Part shown: in pieces, positions 1-8,297 of the stretch
Layout: each line of letters starts with the position of its first letter
How positions within the stretch are numbered: position 1 is the first letter of the stretch
NCBI GenBank assembly: GCA_018065815.1
Contig: JAGHSP010000378.1
Span: 1-23,956 of the forward strand
DNA length: 23,956 bases
Reading direction: 5' to 3'
Source of the DNA: Candidatus Sodaliphilus limicaballi
GTDB taxonomy: Bacteria; Bacteroidota; Bacteroidia; Bacteroidales; Muribaculaceae
The notes under the pieces: generated by a model
What the model saw: the letters and a program-made list of their open reading frames with translations, nothing else
The model's database searches: none
What the model was told of the DNA's origin: nothing
Made by a program: the position numbers and the translations under genes

Positions 1-30
1 GAGCAAGCCATTTTCTATGCGAAGCAATAA
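1..30 (+). CDS. Possible C-terminal end of an upstream + strand gene (partial)
   Basis: The first frame reads nine codons (EQAIFYAKQ) and then TAA at 28-30. A strong hairpin terminator that works in the + direction follows at 83-117, which fits a + strand gene ending here. Nine codons do not allow any family to be named, and the frame may be chance. Confidence 0.25.
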   Translation, partial: EQAIFYAKQ

Positions 31-82
31 AAACATAATAAAAAATATTTTCTTTTTTTACCGGACACTAATGAAAAATAAT

Positions 83-125
83 AGGCACCGAAGAAAGTCT
101 GCAATTCTTCGGTGCCTAATCTTTT
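83..125. terminator. Bidirectional rho-independent terminator
   Basis: A perfect 13-bp inverted repeat (AGGCACCGAAGAA at 83-95 and its complement at 105-117) encloses a 9-nt loop. On the + strand it is followed by a T-rich stretch (ctttttatttt); on the - strand it is followed by ATTATTTTTC. It can therefore end rpiB transcription from the right and any + strand transcript entering from the left. Confidence 0.85.
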
Positions 126-139
126 TATTTTGCCGGCAT

Positions 140-598
140 TTACTTCACCGGAATCTTGTCGATGCGGTTCTGGTGGCGTCCGCCCTCAAAGGGTGTGCCC
201 AGGAACGTCTTCACCATCTCGATAGCCTCCTCATTGCTTACAAATCGGCCTGGCATGGCTAGCACGTTGGCATTGTTGTGCATGCGTGCCAGTCGGGCAA
301 TCTCTGGTATCCAGCACAGTGCCGAGCGTATGCCCTGGTGCTTGTTGAGAGTAATGTTTATGCCCTCGCCGCTGCCGCACACAGCGATGCCGGGATAGCA
401 CTCGCCGCTCTCCACTGCCAGCGCACATGGGTGGGCAAAGTCGGGATAGTCGCAACTGTCTTCGTTATAGGTTCCGAAGTCTTTATATTCTATGCCTTGT
501 TCATCAAGGTATGCCATTACGGCCTGTTTGGTGGCCCAGCCGGCATGGTCACTGCACAGTGCCACGGGCTTGCCTTCTTGTAGTATAAGATTGTTCAT
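140..598 (-). CDS. rpiB: Ribose-5-phosphate isomerase B
   Basis: This cytosolic enzyme of the RpiB/LacAB family interconverts ribulose 5-phosphate and ribose 5-phosphate in the non-oxidative pentose phosphate pathway. The 152-aa length is normal for the family. Visible signatures are the N-terminal strand ending in SDHAG (16-20), the catalytic-cysteine loop CGSGEGINI (Cys74), the ARMHNNANVL motif (His107) and the C-terminal FEGGRHQNRIDKI motif. The family loop is more often CGTGxG; Ser at position 76 is a conservative change. The gene stands alone, with a TACCTTTG promoter box 27 nt before the ATG and a bidirectional terminator behind it. The all-alpha/beta fold family also contains LacA/LacB (galactose-6-phosphate isomerase), but the overall motif set fits RpiB best. 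Confidence 0.95.
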   Translation of the reverse strand: MNNLILQEGKPVALCSDHAGWATKQAVMAYLDEQGIEYKDFGTYNEDSCDYPDFAHPCALAVESGECYPGIAVCGSGEGINITLNKHQGIRSALCWIPEIARLARMHNNANVLAMPGRFVSNEEAIEMVKTFLGTPFEGGRHQNRIDKIPVK

Positions 599-625
599 TT
601 TTTAGAGGTTTATTATTTGCTGGTG

Positions 626-633
626 CAAAGGTA
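626..633 (-). promoter_or_regulatory. Bacteroidota -7 box (TACCTTTG) for rpiB
   Basis: On the - strand the sequence TACCTTTG matches the TAnnTTTG consensus and lies 27 nt before the rpiB start. No convincing -33 TTG box is visible, so this is a prediction from the -7 element and its position. Confidence 0.6.
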
Positions 634-718
634 GTCAAAACAAATGATATGAAAAAAACTAATGTTGAAAAAATAAACATAAGCCTTTTTCGTTATTATT
701 TATATACGCGTACACGAT

Positions 719-2116
719 ATGAAAAAGGTATTATACATCATCATGGCGGCAATGTCGCTGTTTATTGTTACAAGTTGTATAAGTGATGATTTCACTTATT
801 CTCCTAACGACGTGCTGTCATTCTCGGTCGATACTGTGACGTTCGACACTGTCATTACCGCCCAGGGCACCACCACCAAGCAGTTTGTGGTGTATAACAA
901 AAACAAGAAGCAACTCAACATCTCGTCCATCAAGGTGGGAGGTGTGAGCGATGCCAAGTTCTATATCAATGTTGACGGCATGAAAGGACGTGAGTTCCAC
1001 GACATTGAAGTCCGTGGTGAGGACAGCATATATGTGTTTGTCGAAGGGTTTATCAACGAGCAAAAAGCCGATGCACCCAAGGAATACAATGACTACATTG
1101 AGTTTGAGACTAATGGCGTCACCCAGAAGGTTGTGCTCAACGCGTGGGGACAGGATGTGATACGCTTCGTGGGCGACACCATCTACACCGACACGCAGCT
1201 CTATGCCAAGCGTCCTTACCTCGTCTATGACACGCTGGTTGTTGCCCCGGGCGTCAACCTCAACCTCGAGGCAGGAACCACTCTCTTGTTCCACAAGGGC
1301 GGTGCCCTCAAAGTGTATGGCACAATGACCGCGGTGGGCACACAGGACAAACCCATCACGCTGCGTGGCGACCGTCTCGACAACGTGGTGAGCGACATTG
1401 ACTTCGACATCATGTCTGGGCAATGGGGAGGCGTGTTGTTCGGCGAGGGCAGTTACAACAACCACTGGGAATTTGTTGACATGGGTGGAAGCGAGTTTGG
1501 AGTGCAGATCAATTCGAGCAATCCCTCACGCGAAACGCTTTACATGCTCAACTGCCGCTTGCACAACAGCAGCGGTTCCATACTCACTGCCTGGAATGCA
1601 GGAGTGACAGCATTCGGCACCGAACTTGCCGACGCTGCCGACGGTATCGTGAATCTCATGGGCGGAAAGACCCACATGGCTCATTGCACGATTGCCAACT
1701 ACTACTTGTTCAAGATTGTAGAGGAACCATTGCTCAACGTCTTCAACATCGATGGCAACTACCCCGAGATCAAGGCCGACATCGACAACTGCATCTTCTA
1801 CGGTCTCACCAGCGACATCAACGCCGGCGACCTCACTGGCACAGAAATATATCTGCGCAACTGCTTGCTCAAGTCCGACGGTACTGATGACTACAACTTC
1901 ATCAACATCGTGTGGAAGGGTGATCCCAAGTTCTACACCGTGCGCGACAAATACATTTTCGACTATCGCCTCAAACCCGAGAGCGATGCGATAGCCCGTG
2001 GCGACAAGTCACTCACCCCCGACAAAGCACGCTACGACCGGTACGGCCAAGACCGCTACGCCGAAGCCGCCCCATCCATCGGCGCCTACGTCTATGTAGA
2101 ACCAGAGGATAAGTAA
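719..2116 (+). CDS. Secreted lipoprotein with right-handed beta-helix region
   Basis: A 465-aa protein with a lipoprotein signal peptide: MKK start, hydrophobic core and lipobox VTSC with the modified Cys at 20. It is therefore expected on the periplasmic or outer face of the envelope. Residues about 35-145 look like an Ig-like beta-sandwich. From about 160 on, the chain shows a polar, Asn/Asp/Gly-rich beta-strand pattern with recurring coil-like phrases (LEAGTTLLFHKGGALKVYGT, GTQDKPITLRG, CRLHNSSGSILTAW, DNCIFYGL), as in parallel beta-helix proteins; the C-terminus ends in SIGAY, common in such Bacteroidales proteins. No catalytic residues can be named, so whether it is an enzyme or structural is unknown. 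It is the first gene of a + strand run with lpxB, an HD hydrolase and a GHL10 hydrolase, which suggests an envelope role by context only. Confidence 0.75.
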   Translation: MKKVLYIIMAAMSLFIVTSCISDDFTYSPNDVLSFSVDTVTFDTVITAQGTTTKQFVVYNKNKKQLNISSIKVGGVSDAKFYINVDGMKGREFHDIEVRGEDSIYVFVEGFINEQKADAPKEYNDYIEFETNGVTQKVVLNAWGQDVIRFVGDTIYTDTQLYAKRPYLVYDTLVVAPGVNLNLEAGTTLLFHKGGALKVYGTMTAVGTQDKPITLRGDRLDNVVSDIDFDIMSGQWGGVLFGEGSYNNHWEFVDMGGSEFGVQINSSNPSRETLYMLNCRLHNSSGSILTAWNAGVTAFGTELADAADGIVNLMGGKTHMAHCTIANYYLFKIVEEPLLNVFNIDGNYPEIKADIDNCIFYGLTSDINAGDLTGTEIYLRNCLLKSDGTDDYNFINIVWKGDPKFYTVRDKYIFDYRLKPESDAIARGDKSLTPDKARYDRYGQDRYAEAAPSIGAYVYVEPEDK

Positions 2117-2128
2117 GCTATGCTTAAA

Positions 2129-2140
2129 GGGCGACAGCCC
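2129..2140 (+). repeat. Short intercistronic hairpin (GGGC-GACA-GCCC)
   Basis: A 4-bp GC stem with a GACA loop sits between the stop of the beta-helix lipoprotein gene and the likely lpxB ATG at 2159. It lies inside an in-frame upstream extension of lpxB that would encode MLKGRQPVPKLLN. It resembles the other small-loop hairpins found between genes in this window and is probably a dispersed extragenic palindrome; this is inference. Confidence 0.4.
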
Positions 2141-2158
2141 GTTCCTAAACTCTTAAAT

Positions 2159-3301
2159 ATGAAATATTTTTTGATTGCAGGGGAGGCATCGGGGGACCTT
2201 CATGCATCGCATTTGATGAAATCCCTCAAAGCGATTGACCCCAAAGCCGAATTTGATTTCTTGGGAGGCAACTTAATGGCACAGGCTGCCGGCAAGATGC
2301 CCATCATACACTACCGCGACATGGCCTACATGGGGTTCGTCGAGGTGGCAAAGCATCTGCGTTCTATCCTGGGATTCATGGACACGGCCAAGAGAGCCAT
2401 AGACCGCATCCAGCCCGACGCCGTCATTCTCGTCGATTATCCATCGTTCAACCTCAAAATTGCCAAGTATGCCCACAAGCACGGCATCAAGGTGCACTAC
2501 TTCATCTCGCCCAAGGTGTGGGTGTGGAAGGAGTGGCGCGTCAAGGATATCAAGAAATATGTAGACCACATGCACTGCATCCTGCCCTTTGAGGTGGATT
2601 TCTATAAAAAGCACAATTATGACACTACCTATGTGGGCAACCCCACCGTGGGCGAAATCAACGAAGCAATAGGCAAGATGACAAGCACGCAGGAGTTCAA
2701 GCGCCTGAACGGACTTGACCCCGACAAGGAAATCATCGCTGTGGTTCCGGGCTCGCGCATCAAGGAAATCAATGACAACTTGCCCACAATGCTTGCTGCT
2801 GCCGCACGTCACAACGACTATCAGGCGGTAATTGCCGCAGCACCATCGATCGATCCCAATCTTTACTACCAGTGGCTCGACCGGTTAGGCTCACAGGCGT
2901 TGCTCGTAGAGAACCAGACGTGGGCGCTCGTGCATCACTCACGCGCGGCTCTGGTGACTAGCGGCACCGCGACTCTCGAGACTGCCATGCTGGGCACACC
3001 GCAGGTGGCATGCTTCCGCATGAACGGAAGCAAGTGGATATACAAGTTCTACCGCTGCCTGCTCAAGGGCAAATATGTGACACTGCCCAACCTCATTACC
3101 GACGAACCCGTGATTCCCGAGCTGTTGCTTCACCTGTGCACCGAGGACACCATCCACTCCCACCTCTCCGCACTGCTTGCCGACAGCCCTGAACGCAAAG
3201 CGATGCTCGACGGCTACGACCGCATGTCGTCACGACTTGGCACCAACGACTGCTGCGACACCGCCGCCCGATTAATTCTAAGCGACATTGCTAACAACTG
3301 A
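2159..3301 (+). CDS. lpxB: Lipid-A-disaccharide synthase
   Basis: LpxB is a peripheral inner-membrane GT19 glycosyltransferase that joins UDP-2,3-diacylglucosamine and lipid X to form the lipid A disaccharide. The 380-aa length is normal. Visible hallmarks are the N-terminal GEASGD (8-13), VDYPSFN, the SPKVWVWKEWR segment, YVGNP, the VPGSRIKEI nucleotide-sugar region and SGTATLETAMLGTPQV near the C-terminus. An ATG at 2120 in the same frame would add MLKGRQPVPKLLN; I prefer 2159 because family members begin directly with the MKYFLIAGEASGD-type strand and the extra codons cover a hairpin repeat. The stop is 5 bp from the next gene, so the two are almost certainly co-transcribed. Confidence 0.95.
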   Translation: MKYFLIAGEASGDLHASHLMKSLKAIDPKAEFDFLGGNLMAQAAGKMPIIHYRDMAYMGFVEVAKHLRSILGFMDTAKRAIDRIQPDAVILVDYPSFNLKIAKYAHKHGIKVHYFISPKVWVWKEWRVKDIKKYVDHMHCILPFEVDFYKKHNYDTTYVGNPTVGEINEAIGKMTSTQEFKRLNGLDPDKEIIAVVPGSRIKEINDNLPTMLAAAARHNDYQAVIAAAPSIDPNLYYQWLDRLGSQALLVENQTWALVHHSRAALVTSGTATLETAMLGTPQVACFRMNGSKWIYKFYRCLLKGKYVTLPNLITDEPVIPELLLHLCTEDTIHSHLSALLADSPERKAMLDGYDRMSSRLGTNDCCDTAARLILSDIANN

Positions 3302-3306
3302 AAAAG

Positions 3307-3921
3307 ATGACACTACAACAATTCCTGGAACAAGAGATAATTCCACAATATGAGAGTTTTGATGCTGGTCATCGTTGCGACCATGCTCGATATGTGATTG
3401 CTGAGAGCCAGCGCCTGGCACAGTATTACCCCCAGGTAGATAAAGACATGCTCATGGTCGCTGCAGCCTATCACGACGTAGGACTGTGCGAGGGACGCAA
3501 GACCCACCACACGGCGAGCGCACGCATCATGCGCGACGACAAGCGATTGCTGCACTGGTTCACCGCTGAGCAAATCGACGTCATGGCCGATGCCGCCGAG
3601 GACCACCGTGCATCGAGCGACCACGAGCCCCGCACCATCTACGGCCGCATCATTGCAGAGAGCGACCGCCAGATCGACGGCGACACCATCATTCGCCGCA
3701 CTATCCAGTTCACACAGGCCCACTATCCCGGCATGACCGAGCAGGAACAGTACCAGCGTTTCCTCGAACACATGGCAGAGAAATATGACGAAGGCGGATA
3801 CCTCAAACTGTGGATTCCCGAGAGCTCCAACGCTCAACGCCTAGCCGAGTTTCGCCAACTCCTACACCAGCCGCAGCAACTGCGCGAACGCTACCTTTAC
3901 ATTTACAACCAGATAACCTAA
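3307..3921 (+). CDS. HD-domain phosphohydrolase-like protein
   Basis: A 204-aa cytosolic protein with the HD metal-binding pattern: His26, His56-Asp57 in AYHDVGL, His100 in AEDHRAS and Asp120 in ESDRQID. These residues would bind one or two divalent metals for phosphoester hydrolysis. The domain fills roughly residues 20-130; the remaining part is helical, with a basic Arg/Gln-rich end. It lies 5 bp after lpxB and 18 bp before the GHL10 hydrolase, so it belongs to the same transcript. The substrate cannot be deduced: members of this superfamily act on nucleotides, second messengers or other phosphoesters. Confidence 0.8.
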   Translation: MTLQQFLEQEIIPQYESFDAGHRCDHARYVIAESQRLAQYYPQVDKDMLMVAAAYHDVGLCEGRKTHHTASARIMRDDKRLLHWFTAEQIDVMADAAEDHRASSDHEPRTIYGRIIAESDRQIDGDTIIRRTIQFTQAHYPGMTEQEQYQRFLEHMAEKYDEGGYLKLWIPESSNAQRLAEFRQLLHQPQQLRERYLYIYNQIT

Positions 3922-3939
3922 AACTAAAAATTAACGAAT

Positions 3940-5445
3940 ATGAAAATTACAAGAATTTTATTGCCCATGCTTGCTGCACTAGTCGCAGTGAGTGCCCTTG
4001 CCGGCAATCCCAAGCGTGAATTTCGCGGTGCATGGATGCACATCATTGGTCAGAAGCAGTATGCCGAGATGACTCCGGCACAAACCCGCGACTATCTCGT
4101 TGACCAACTCAACAAGCTGCAGCAGGCGGGCTGCAACGCCATCATCTGGCAGATTCGCCCGCAAGCCGATGCCGGATATCCTAGTTCACTCGAGCCCTGG
4201 AGCCATTGGATGACAGGAGAAACAGGCAAGGCTCCCGAACCCATGTGGGATCCCTTGCAATTCATGATCGACGAGTCGCACAAGCGTGGCATGGAACTCC
4301 ACGCATGGATCAACCCCTATCGCGTCACCTCGGCCAAGGACGAGCAATTGCCCCAGGGACACGTTTACTATGAGCACCCCGAGTGGTTCCTCAAATATGC
4401 CGACGGCAAGATATACTTTGACCCCGGTCTGCCCGAGTGCCGCAACTTCATCGACAAGGTGGTGCGCGACATCGTCACCCGCTACGACGTAGATGCCATC
4501 CACATGGACGACTACTTCTACCCCTACCCTGTCACCGGCGTTGACTTCCCCGACGATGCTTCCTACAACAAGTATGGACTGGGCTGGGATCGTGGCGACT
4601 GGCGCCGCAACAACGTGGACCGACTCATCGAGCAACTCCACAACTCTCTCATGGAAATTAAGCCCTGGGTACGCCTGGGCATCAGCCCCTTCGGCATCTG
4701 GCGCAATAAGAAGAACGACGTCAATGGCAGTGACACCAACGGACTGCAATGCTACGACGCTCTCTATGCCGACTGCCCCCGCTGGACTGCAATGGGATGG
4801 GTTGACTACATGGTGCCGCAGCTCTACTGGGAACTTGAGCACAAGGCGGCTAGCGACCTCAAACTGTCTTACTGGTGGAACAATCGTGCCAACGGTCGCC
4901 ACATGTACTACGGCCAGAGTGTCAACAACGTGATGTCACACCGCGACATCGCCGAGGACAAGGGCGACACACTCAACCCCACACAGCTCGACCACAAGGT
5001 GCGACTCATGCGCGAACTTGAACACGTGCAGGGACCATGCTGGTGGCCTGCCTACAGCATCACCAACAACTACAAGGGCGTTATGGACTCGCTCGCTACC
5101 ACTCACCAAGCTACTCCTGCGCTCATACAGCCCTACACTTGGATTGACAGCATCGCACCCGCTCAAGTGGCTGACCTCAAACTCACCAAGAACAAGACAG
5201 CAGTGACACTTGCGTGGACCGCACCCCTCACCACCGACCCCTTGCAGCAGGCTGCGCGCTATGTCGTCTATCGCGTCAAGGAAGCCGAGGAATTCAACTT
5301 CGACGATAGCAGCGCCATCTACACCATCACGGGCGAGACAACGCTCACAATCCCCGTGGCAAAGAAGGACAAGACCAAGTGGAAATATGCCGTCACAGCC
5401 GTTGACCGCTGCAACAACGAGTCAACACCCGCATTTATAAAGTAA
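3940..5445 (+). CDS. Secreted GHL10-family glycosyl hydrolase (DigH/YddW-like) with FN3-like C-terminus
   Basis: A 501-aa exported protein. Residues 1-21 form a Sec signal peptide ending in ALA. Residues about 26-390 are a GHL10 (former DUF187) TIM barrel: REFRGAWM (27-33), WQIRPQADAGYPSSLEPWSH (70-89), HAWINPYR (121-128), AIHMDDYFYPYP (186-197) and LGISPFGIWRN (246-256). Acidic residues at the strand ends, including Asp190-Asp191 and Glu85, are candidate catalytic groups. Residues about 405-500 look like a fibronectin-III-type beta-sandwich (VADLKLTKNKTAVTLAW, then YAVTAVDRCNNES). Established knowledge: E. coli DigH (YddW) of this family cleaves denuded peptidoglycan glycans. A similar role here is inferred from family membership and the lpxB operon context; the true substrate could be another glycan. 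Confidence 0.88.
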   Translation: MKITRILLPMLAALVAVSALAGNPKREFRGAWMHIIGQKQYAEMTPAQTRDYLVDQLNKLQQAGCNAIIWQIRPQADAGYPSSLEPWSHWMTGETGKAPEPMWDPLQFMIDESHKRGMELHAWINPYRVTSAKDEQLPQGHVYYEHPEWFLKYADGKIYFDPGLPECRNFIDKVVRDIVTRYDVDAIHMDDYFYPYPVTGVDFPDDASYNKYGLGWDRGDWRRNNVDRLIEQLHNSLMEIKPWVRLGISPFGIWRNKKNDVNGSDTNGLQCYDALYADCPRWTAMGWVDYMVPQLYWELEHKAASDLKLSYWWNNRANGRHMYYGQSVNNVMSHRDIAEDKGDTLNPTQLDHKVRLMRELEHVQGPCWWPAYSITNNYKGVMDSLATTHQATPALIQPYTWIDSIAPAQVADLKLTKNKTAVTLAWTAPLTTDPLQQAARYVVYRVKEAEEFNFDDSSAIYTITGETTLTIPVAKKDKTKWKYAVTAVDRCNNESTPAFIK

Positions 5446-5450
5446 CTCTG

Positions 5451-5507
5451 AAAACTATATATTCTATAGGTTTCTATGGTCATCTATAGGAATCTATAGT
5501 TTTTTTT
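5451..5507 (+). terminator. Rho-independent terminator of the lpxB operon
   Basis: A long imperfect inverted repeat (AAAACTATA-ATTC-TATAG against its complement at about 5482-5503) surrounds a roughly 14-nt loop and runs into eight T residues at 5500-5507. It begins 5 bp after the GHL10 stop codon. The stem is AT-rich and contains CTATAGG-type sub-repeats. Confidence 0.75.
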
Positions 5508-5571
5508 AGAGAGGTGGATTGTAGCATGTAAGTTTTTGATGTGAAATTAATGCAATTTGAAATAATTTTAT

Positions 5572-5579
5572 TAAATTTG
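5572..5579 (+). promoter_or_regulatory. Bacteroidota -7 box (TAAATTTG) for the first M6 protease
   Basis: TAAATTTG fits TAnnTTTG and lies 38 nt before the ATG at 5618, after the preceding terminator. A good -33 TTTG at the usual spacing is not present, so this is a moderate prediction. Confidence 0.5.
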
Positions 5580-5617
5580 CATATTATTTCATAATAAAAT
5601 ACTTAAAATAGCAATAT

Positions 5618-8131
5618 ATGAAGAAAATTTTCACAGTTGTAATGCTCTGTTTAGCAGCATGTACGGCCTACGCTGTTCCTGCTAAACCAGGAGTTCGTGC
5701 AATCACCCAGAGCGATGGCTCAACCATCCACGTGCGCCTCACTGGCGACGAGTGGCATCACAGTTATGTAACCACCGAGGGACTTACCGTTTCTCGTGCT
5801 GAAAATGGCGACTTCTACTACCGCACAGCCGACGGCGTGAGCAGTATCATGGCTCACGACATGTCGCAGCGCACTAGCACAGAGGCCGCATTTATCAATG
5901 CTAATGCCGAAAAGATGACTCTCGCGTCACTACTTACACCCGCACAGAGTGCTCGTCGCGCCAAGTCAAACGTGGCAATGAGGGCTTCTCAGGTGCCCAA
6001 CATTGGTTCGCCCCACGTGCCTGTGATTCTAGTCAACTACAAGGACAAGAAATTCATCAGCAGTGACCCCAAGGCAGCATGGGAAGGACAGGTCAGCAAT
6101 CCTGACGAGGTGAGCGTTTACCAGTACTTCGTAGACCAATCGTTTGGAAAATATACACCCCAGTTCGACATCTTGGGTCCCGTAACCCTCGCCAACAACC
6201 GTTCAACCTATGGAGGCAACGGTTCTTATGGCAATGACAAGGGTGTGGGCAAGATGGTTGCTGAGGCCTGCCAGGGTCTGCCCACCAGCATAGACTGGAC
6301 CAAATATGACAACAACGGCGACGGCGTGGTCGATGTGGTCATCGTGCTCTATGCTGGCGATGGTGAGGCATCAAGCTATGCCACCGATGCTGCCAATGCA
6401 ATTTGGCCATGCCAGTGGGATCTTGCTAGCAGTGACTACGGACGCAACATCTCGCTCGACAACAAGACTATATCTAAATTTGCCGTGTTCAACGAACTTA
6501 ACGGATATAGTGTTATCACCTCAACGCCCAAGATCGACGGTATCGGCACTTTCTGCCACGAGTTCTCGCACTGCCTCGGTCTCCCCGACTTCTATGTTAC
6601 CGACTATACCAACCACTTCGGTATGGGCGACTGGAGTCTCCTTGCTGGCGGCAGCTACAACAACGACGGCTACACTCCATGCGGTTACACTGCCTACGAG
6701 CGAAACTTCATGGGATGGTTTGATTACACCGATCCCCAAGAGGGACGCAAGTACACTACACATAGCGTGCAAGAAGGTGGTGAGGCTTATAAAATCACCA
6801 GCAGCAATGCCAACGAGTACTACATCATCGAGAACATTGAGAAGAAAGGTTGGAATGCCTATGCTATGGCATCGGGATTGCAAGTGACTCATGTCAATTA
6901 CAGCGCGACCAAGTGGAACAACAACACGGTCAACAACAGCAACGCCCAGGGCATGACCATCATTCCTGCTGACAACAGCCTCTTGATGCGATACTCCAAT
7001 GGCTACTATATGAACGACACCGACGACCAGAAGGGTGACCTTTACCCCTACAACGGTAACGACCAGCTCACCGCTACTTCTACTCCCGCTGCTACGCTCT
7101 ACAATTCAAGCACCAACCTCAACAAGCCCATCACCAAGATTACCAAGAACAGTGACGGTACAGTGAGCTTCTACTATGTGGCTGGCGCAACGCCCGCTCC
7201 CCGTGCTACCGCGGCTTCTGACATCACCGCAAGCGGCTTCACTGCCAACTGGGAGGCTTGCGACGACGCTGTGAGCTACACTCTCGAGGTTAAACCCAAA
7301 GTTGCTGTTAATGAAGTGCTCAACGAGACTTTTGACAAGTACACCGCTGCAACCAACACCTACATCCGCACCACTACAGCCAAGTATGACAACTCTGGCT
7401 GGACCAACAACAGCTATGTCTTCCCCGATGTCAACGCTGTGCGTTTCGGCTCGGGTAACGGAACTGGTCTGCTCACCTACTCTGATCTCGACTTGAGCGA
7501 GAGCGGTGGCAAGGCAACCGTTGTGTTCAATGCCAAGGCCTACAATACCGACACCAACGTCAATTTCAAGGTCACTATCGGGTCAAGCTCTCAGACCATT
7601 TCTATCCCTAACAGCACCGAGAAGCAATACATCGTAGTTCTTGATTGCGACAAGGCCGAAGCTCAGACAATCTCATTTGCAACCACAGCTAAGAGCAAGC
7701 GCGTGATACTCAACGACGTTAAGGTTTATAGCGGTGACGCAAGTGATGCCTTCAAGGCTCCTGCCAAGGCTCCCGCCGAGAGCAAGAATGGCGACGTGCT
7801 CACAGTGACTGGCATCACAACCAACAGCTACAAAGTCACTGGTCTCAACCCCGAGAGCACCTATGAATACAAGGTGAAGGCTATCTACCAATATGGCGAC
7901 GAGAGCGCATGGTCTAATTCTGTCGCTGCTACCACAGCAAAGGGGCAGACAACCGAAGCCGGCGACGTTAACGCTGATGGTTCTGTCGATGTGACCGACA
8001 TCAACTGCATCGTGAAGGTTCTTTTGGGCGATGAAAAAGCCGATGCTTACGGCAACCGTGCCGACGTCAATGGCGACGGCGCCGTTGATATTACCGACAT
8101 CAACACACTTGTCGCTAAATTGCTGAATTAA
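5618..8131 (+). CDS. Secreted M6-family metalloprotease with dockerin C-terminus (copy A)
   Basis: An 837-aa exported zinc protease. The signal peptide spans 1-19 (cleavage after AYA is likely; an LAAC sequence at 12-15 could alternatively act as a lipobox). Residues 20-120 look like a propeptide; the M6 catalytic region covers about 125-520, with the zinc motif HEFSHCLGLPD (His314, Glu315, His318, Asp324) and a probable Met-turn GMGDWSLL (335-342). NNGDGVVD near 232-239 resembles a calcium loop. Residues 530-560 and 725-773 look like two halves of one FN3 domain separated by a jelly-roll-like insert (about 565-708). Residues 782-837 form a two-repeat dockerin (GDVNADGSVDVTDIN, ADVNGDGAVDITDIN). 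It has its own promoter and terminator and a close paralogue downstream. The protein substrate is unknown. Confidence 0.9.
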   Translation: MKKIFTVVMLCLAACTAYAVPAKPGVRAITQSDGSTIHVRLTGDEWHHSYVTTEGLTVSRAENGDFYYRTADGVSSIMAHDMSQRTSTEAAFINANAEKMTLASLLTPAQSARRAKSNVAMRASQVPNIGSPHVPVILVNYKDKKFISSDPKAAWEGQVSNPDEVSVYQYFVDQSFGKYTPQFDILGPVTLANNRSTYGGNGSYGNDKGVGKMVAEACQGLPTSIDWTKYDNNGDGVVDVVIVLYAGDGEASSYATDAANAIWPCQWDLASSDYGRNISLDNKTISKFAVFNELNGYSVITSTPKIDGIGTFCHEFSHCLGLPDFYVTDYTNHFGMGDWSLLAGGSYNNDGYTPCGYTAYERNFMGWFDYTDPQEGRKYTTHSVQEGGEAYKITSSNANEYYIIENIEKKGWNAYAMASGLQVTHVNYSATKWNNNTVNNSNAQGMTIIPADNSLLMRYSNGYYMNDTDDQKGDLYPYNGNDQLTATSTPAATLYNSSTNLNKPITKITKNSDGTVSFYYVAGATPAPRATAASDITASGFTANWEACDDAVSYTLEVKPKVAVNEVLNETFDKYTAATNTYIRTTTAKYDNSGWTNNSYVFPDVNAVRFGSGNGTGLLTYSDLDLSESGGKATVVFNAKAYNTDTNVNFKVTIGSSSQTISIPNSTEKQYIVVLDCDKAEAQTISFATTAKSKRVILNDVKVYSGDASDAFKAPAKAPAESKNGDVLTVTGITTNSYKVTGLNPESTYEYKVKAIYQYGDESAWSNSVAATTAKGQTTEAGDVNADGSVDVTDINCIVKVLLGDEKADAYGNRADVNGDGAVDITDINTLVAKLLN

Positions 8132-8156
8132 GAATCACAAATTTATTACTACATCT

Positions 8157-8192
8157 GCCTGCCTTGCTCAAAAAAGCAAGGCAGGCTTTTTA
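8157..8192 (+). terminator. Rho-independent terminator of M6 protease A
   Basis: A perfect 12-bp stem (GCCTGCCTTGCT at 8157-8168, complement at 8175-8186) with a CAAAAA loop is followed by a T-rich run from 8187. It starts 25 bp after the stop codon. Confidence 0.92.
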
Positions 8193-8264
8193 TTGGTATG
8201 TCTATTTTACGGCTTGATTCATCTATTTTTCGTCCACCAATTTTCGTGTTTCGCAAAAAAAACA

Positions 8265-8272
8265 TACCTTTG
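8265..8272 (+). promoter_or_regulatory. Bacteroidota -7 box (TACCTTTG) for the second M6 protease
   Basis: TACCTTTG matches TAnnTTTG exactly and lies 25 nt before the ATG at 8298. It sits between the terminator of copy A and the start of copy B. It also argues for the 8298 start, because a start at 8193 would precede the promoter. Confidence 0.65.
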
Positions 8273-8297
8273 TGCGAACAAAATTAATACTATTAAT

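Noticed and set aside
8193..8297. Upstream in-frame start for M6 protease B
   Set aside because: This would start at the terminator tail of copy A and before the TACCTTTG promoter, and would bury the signal peptide 35 residues inside the protein.
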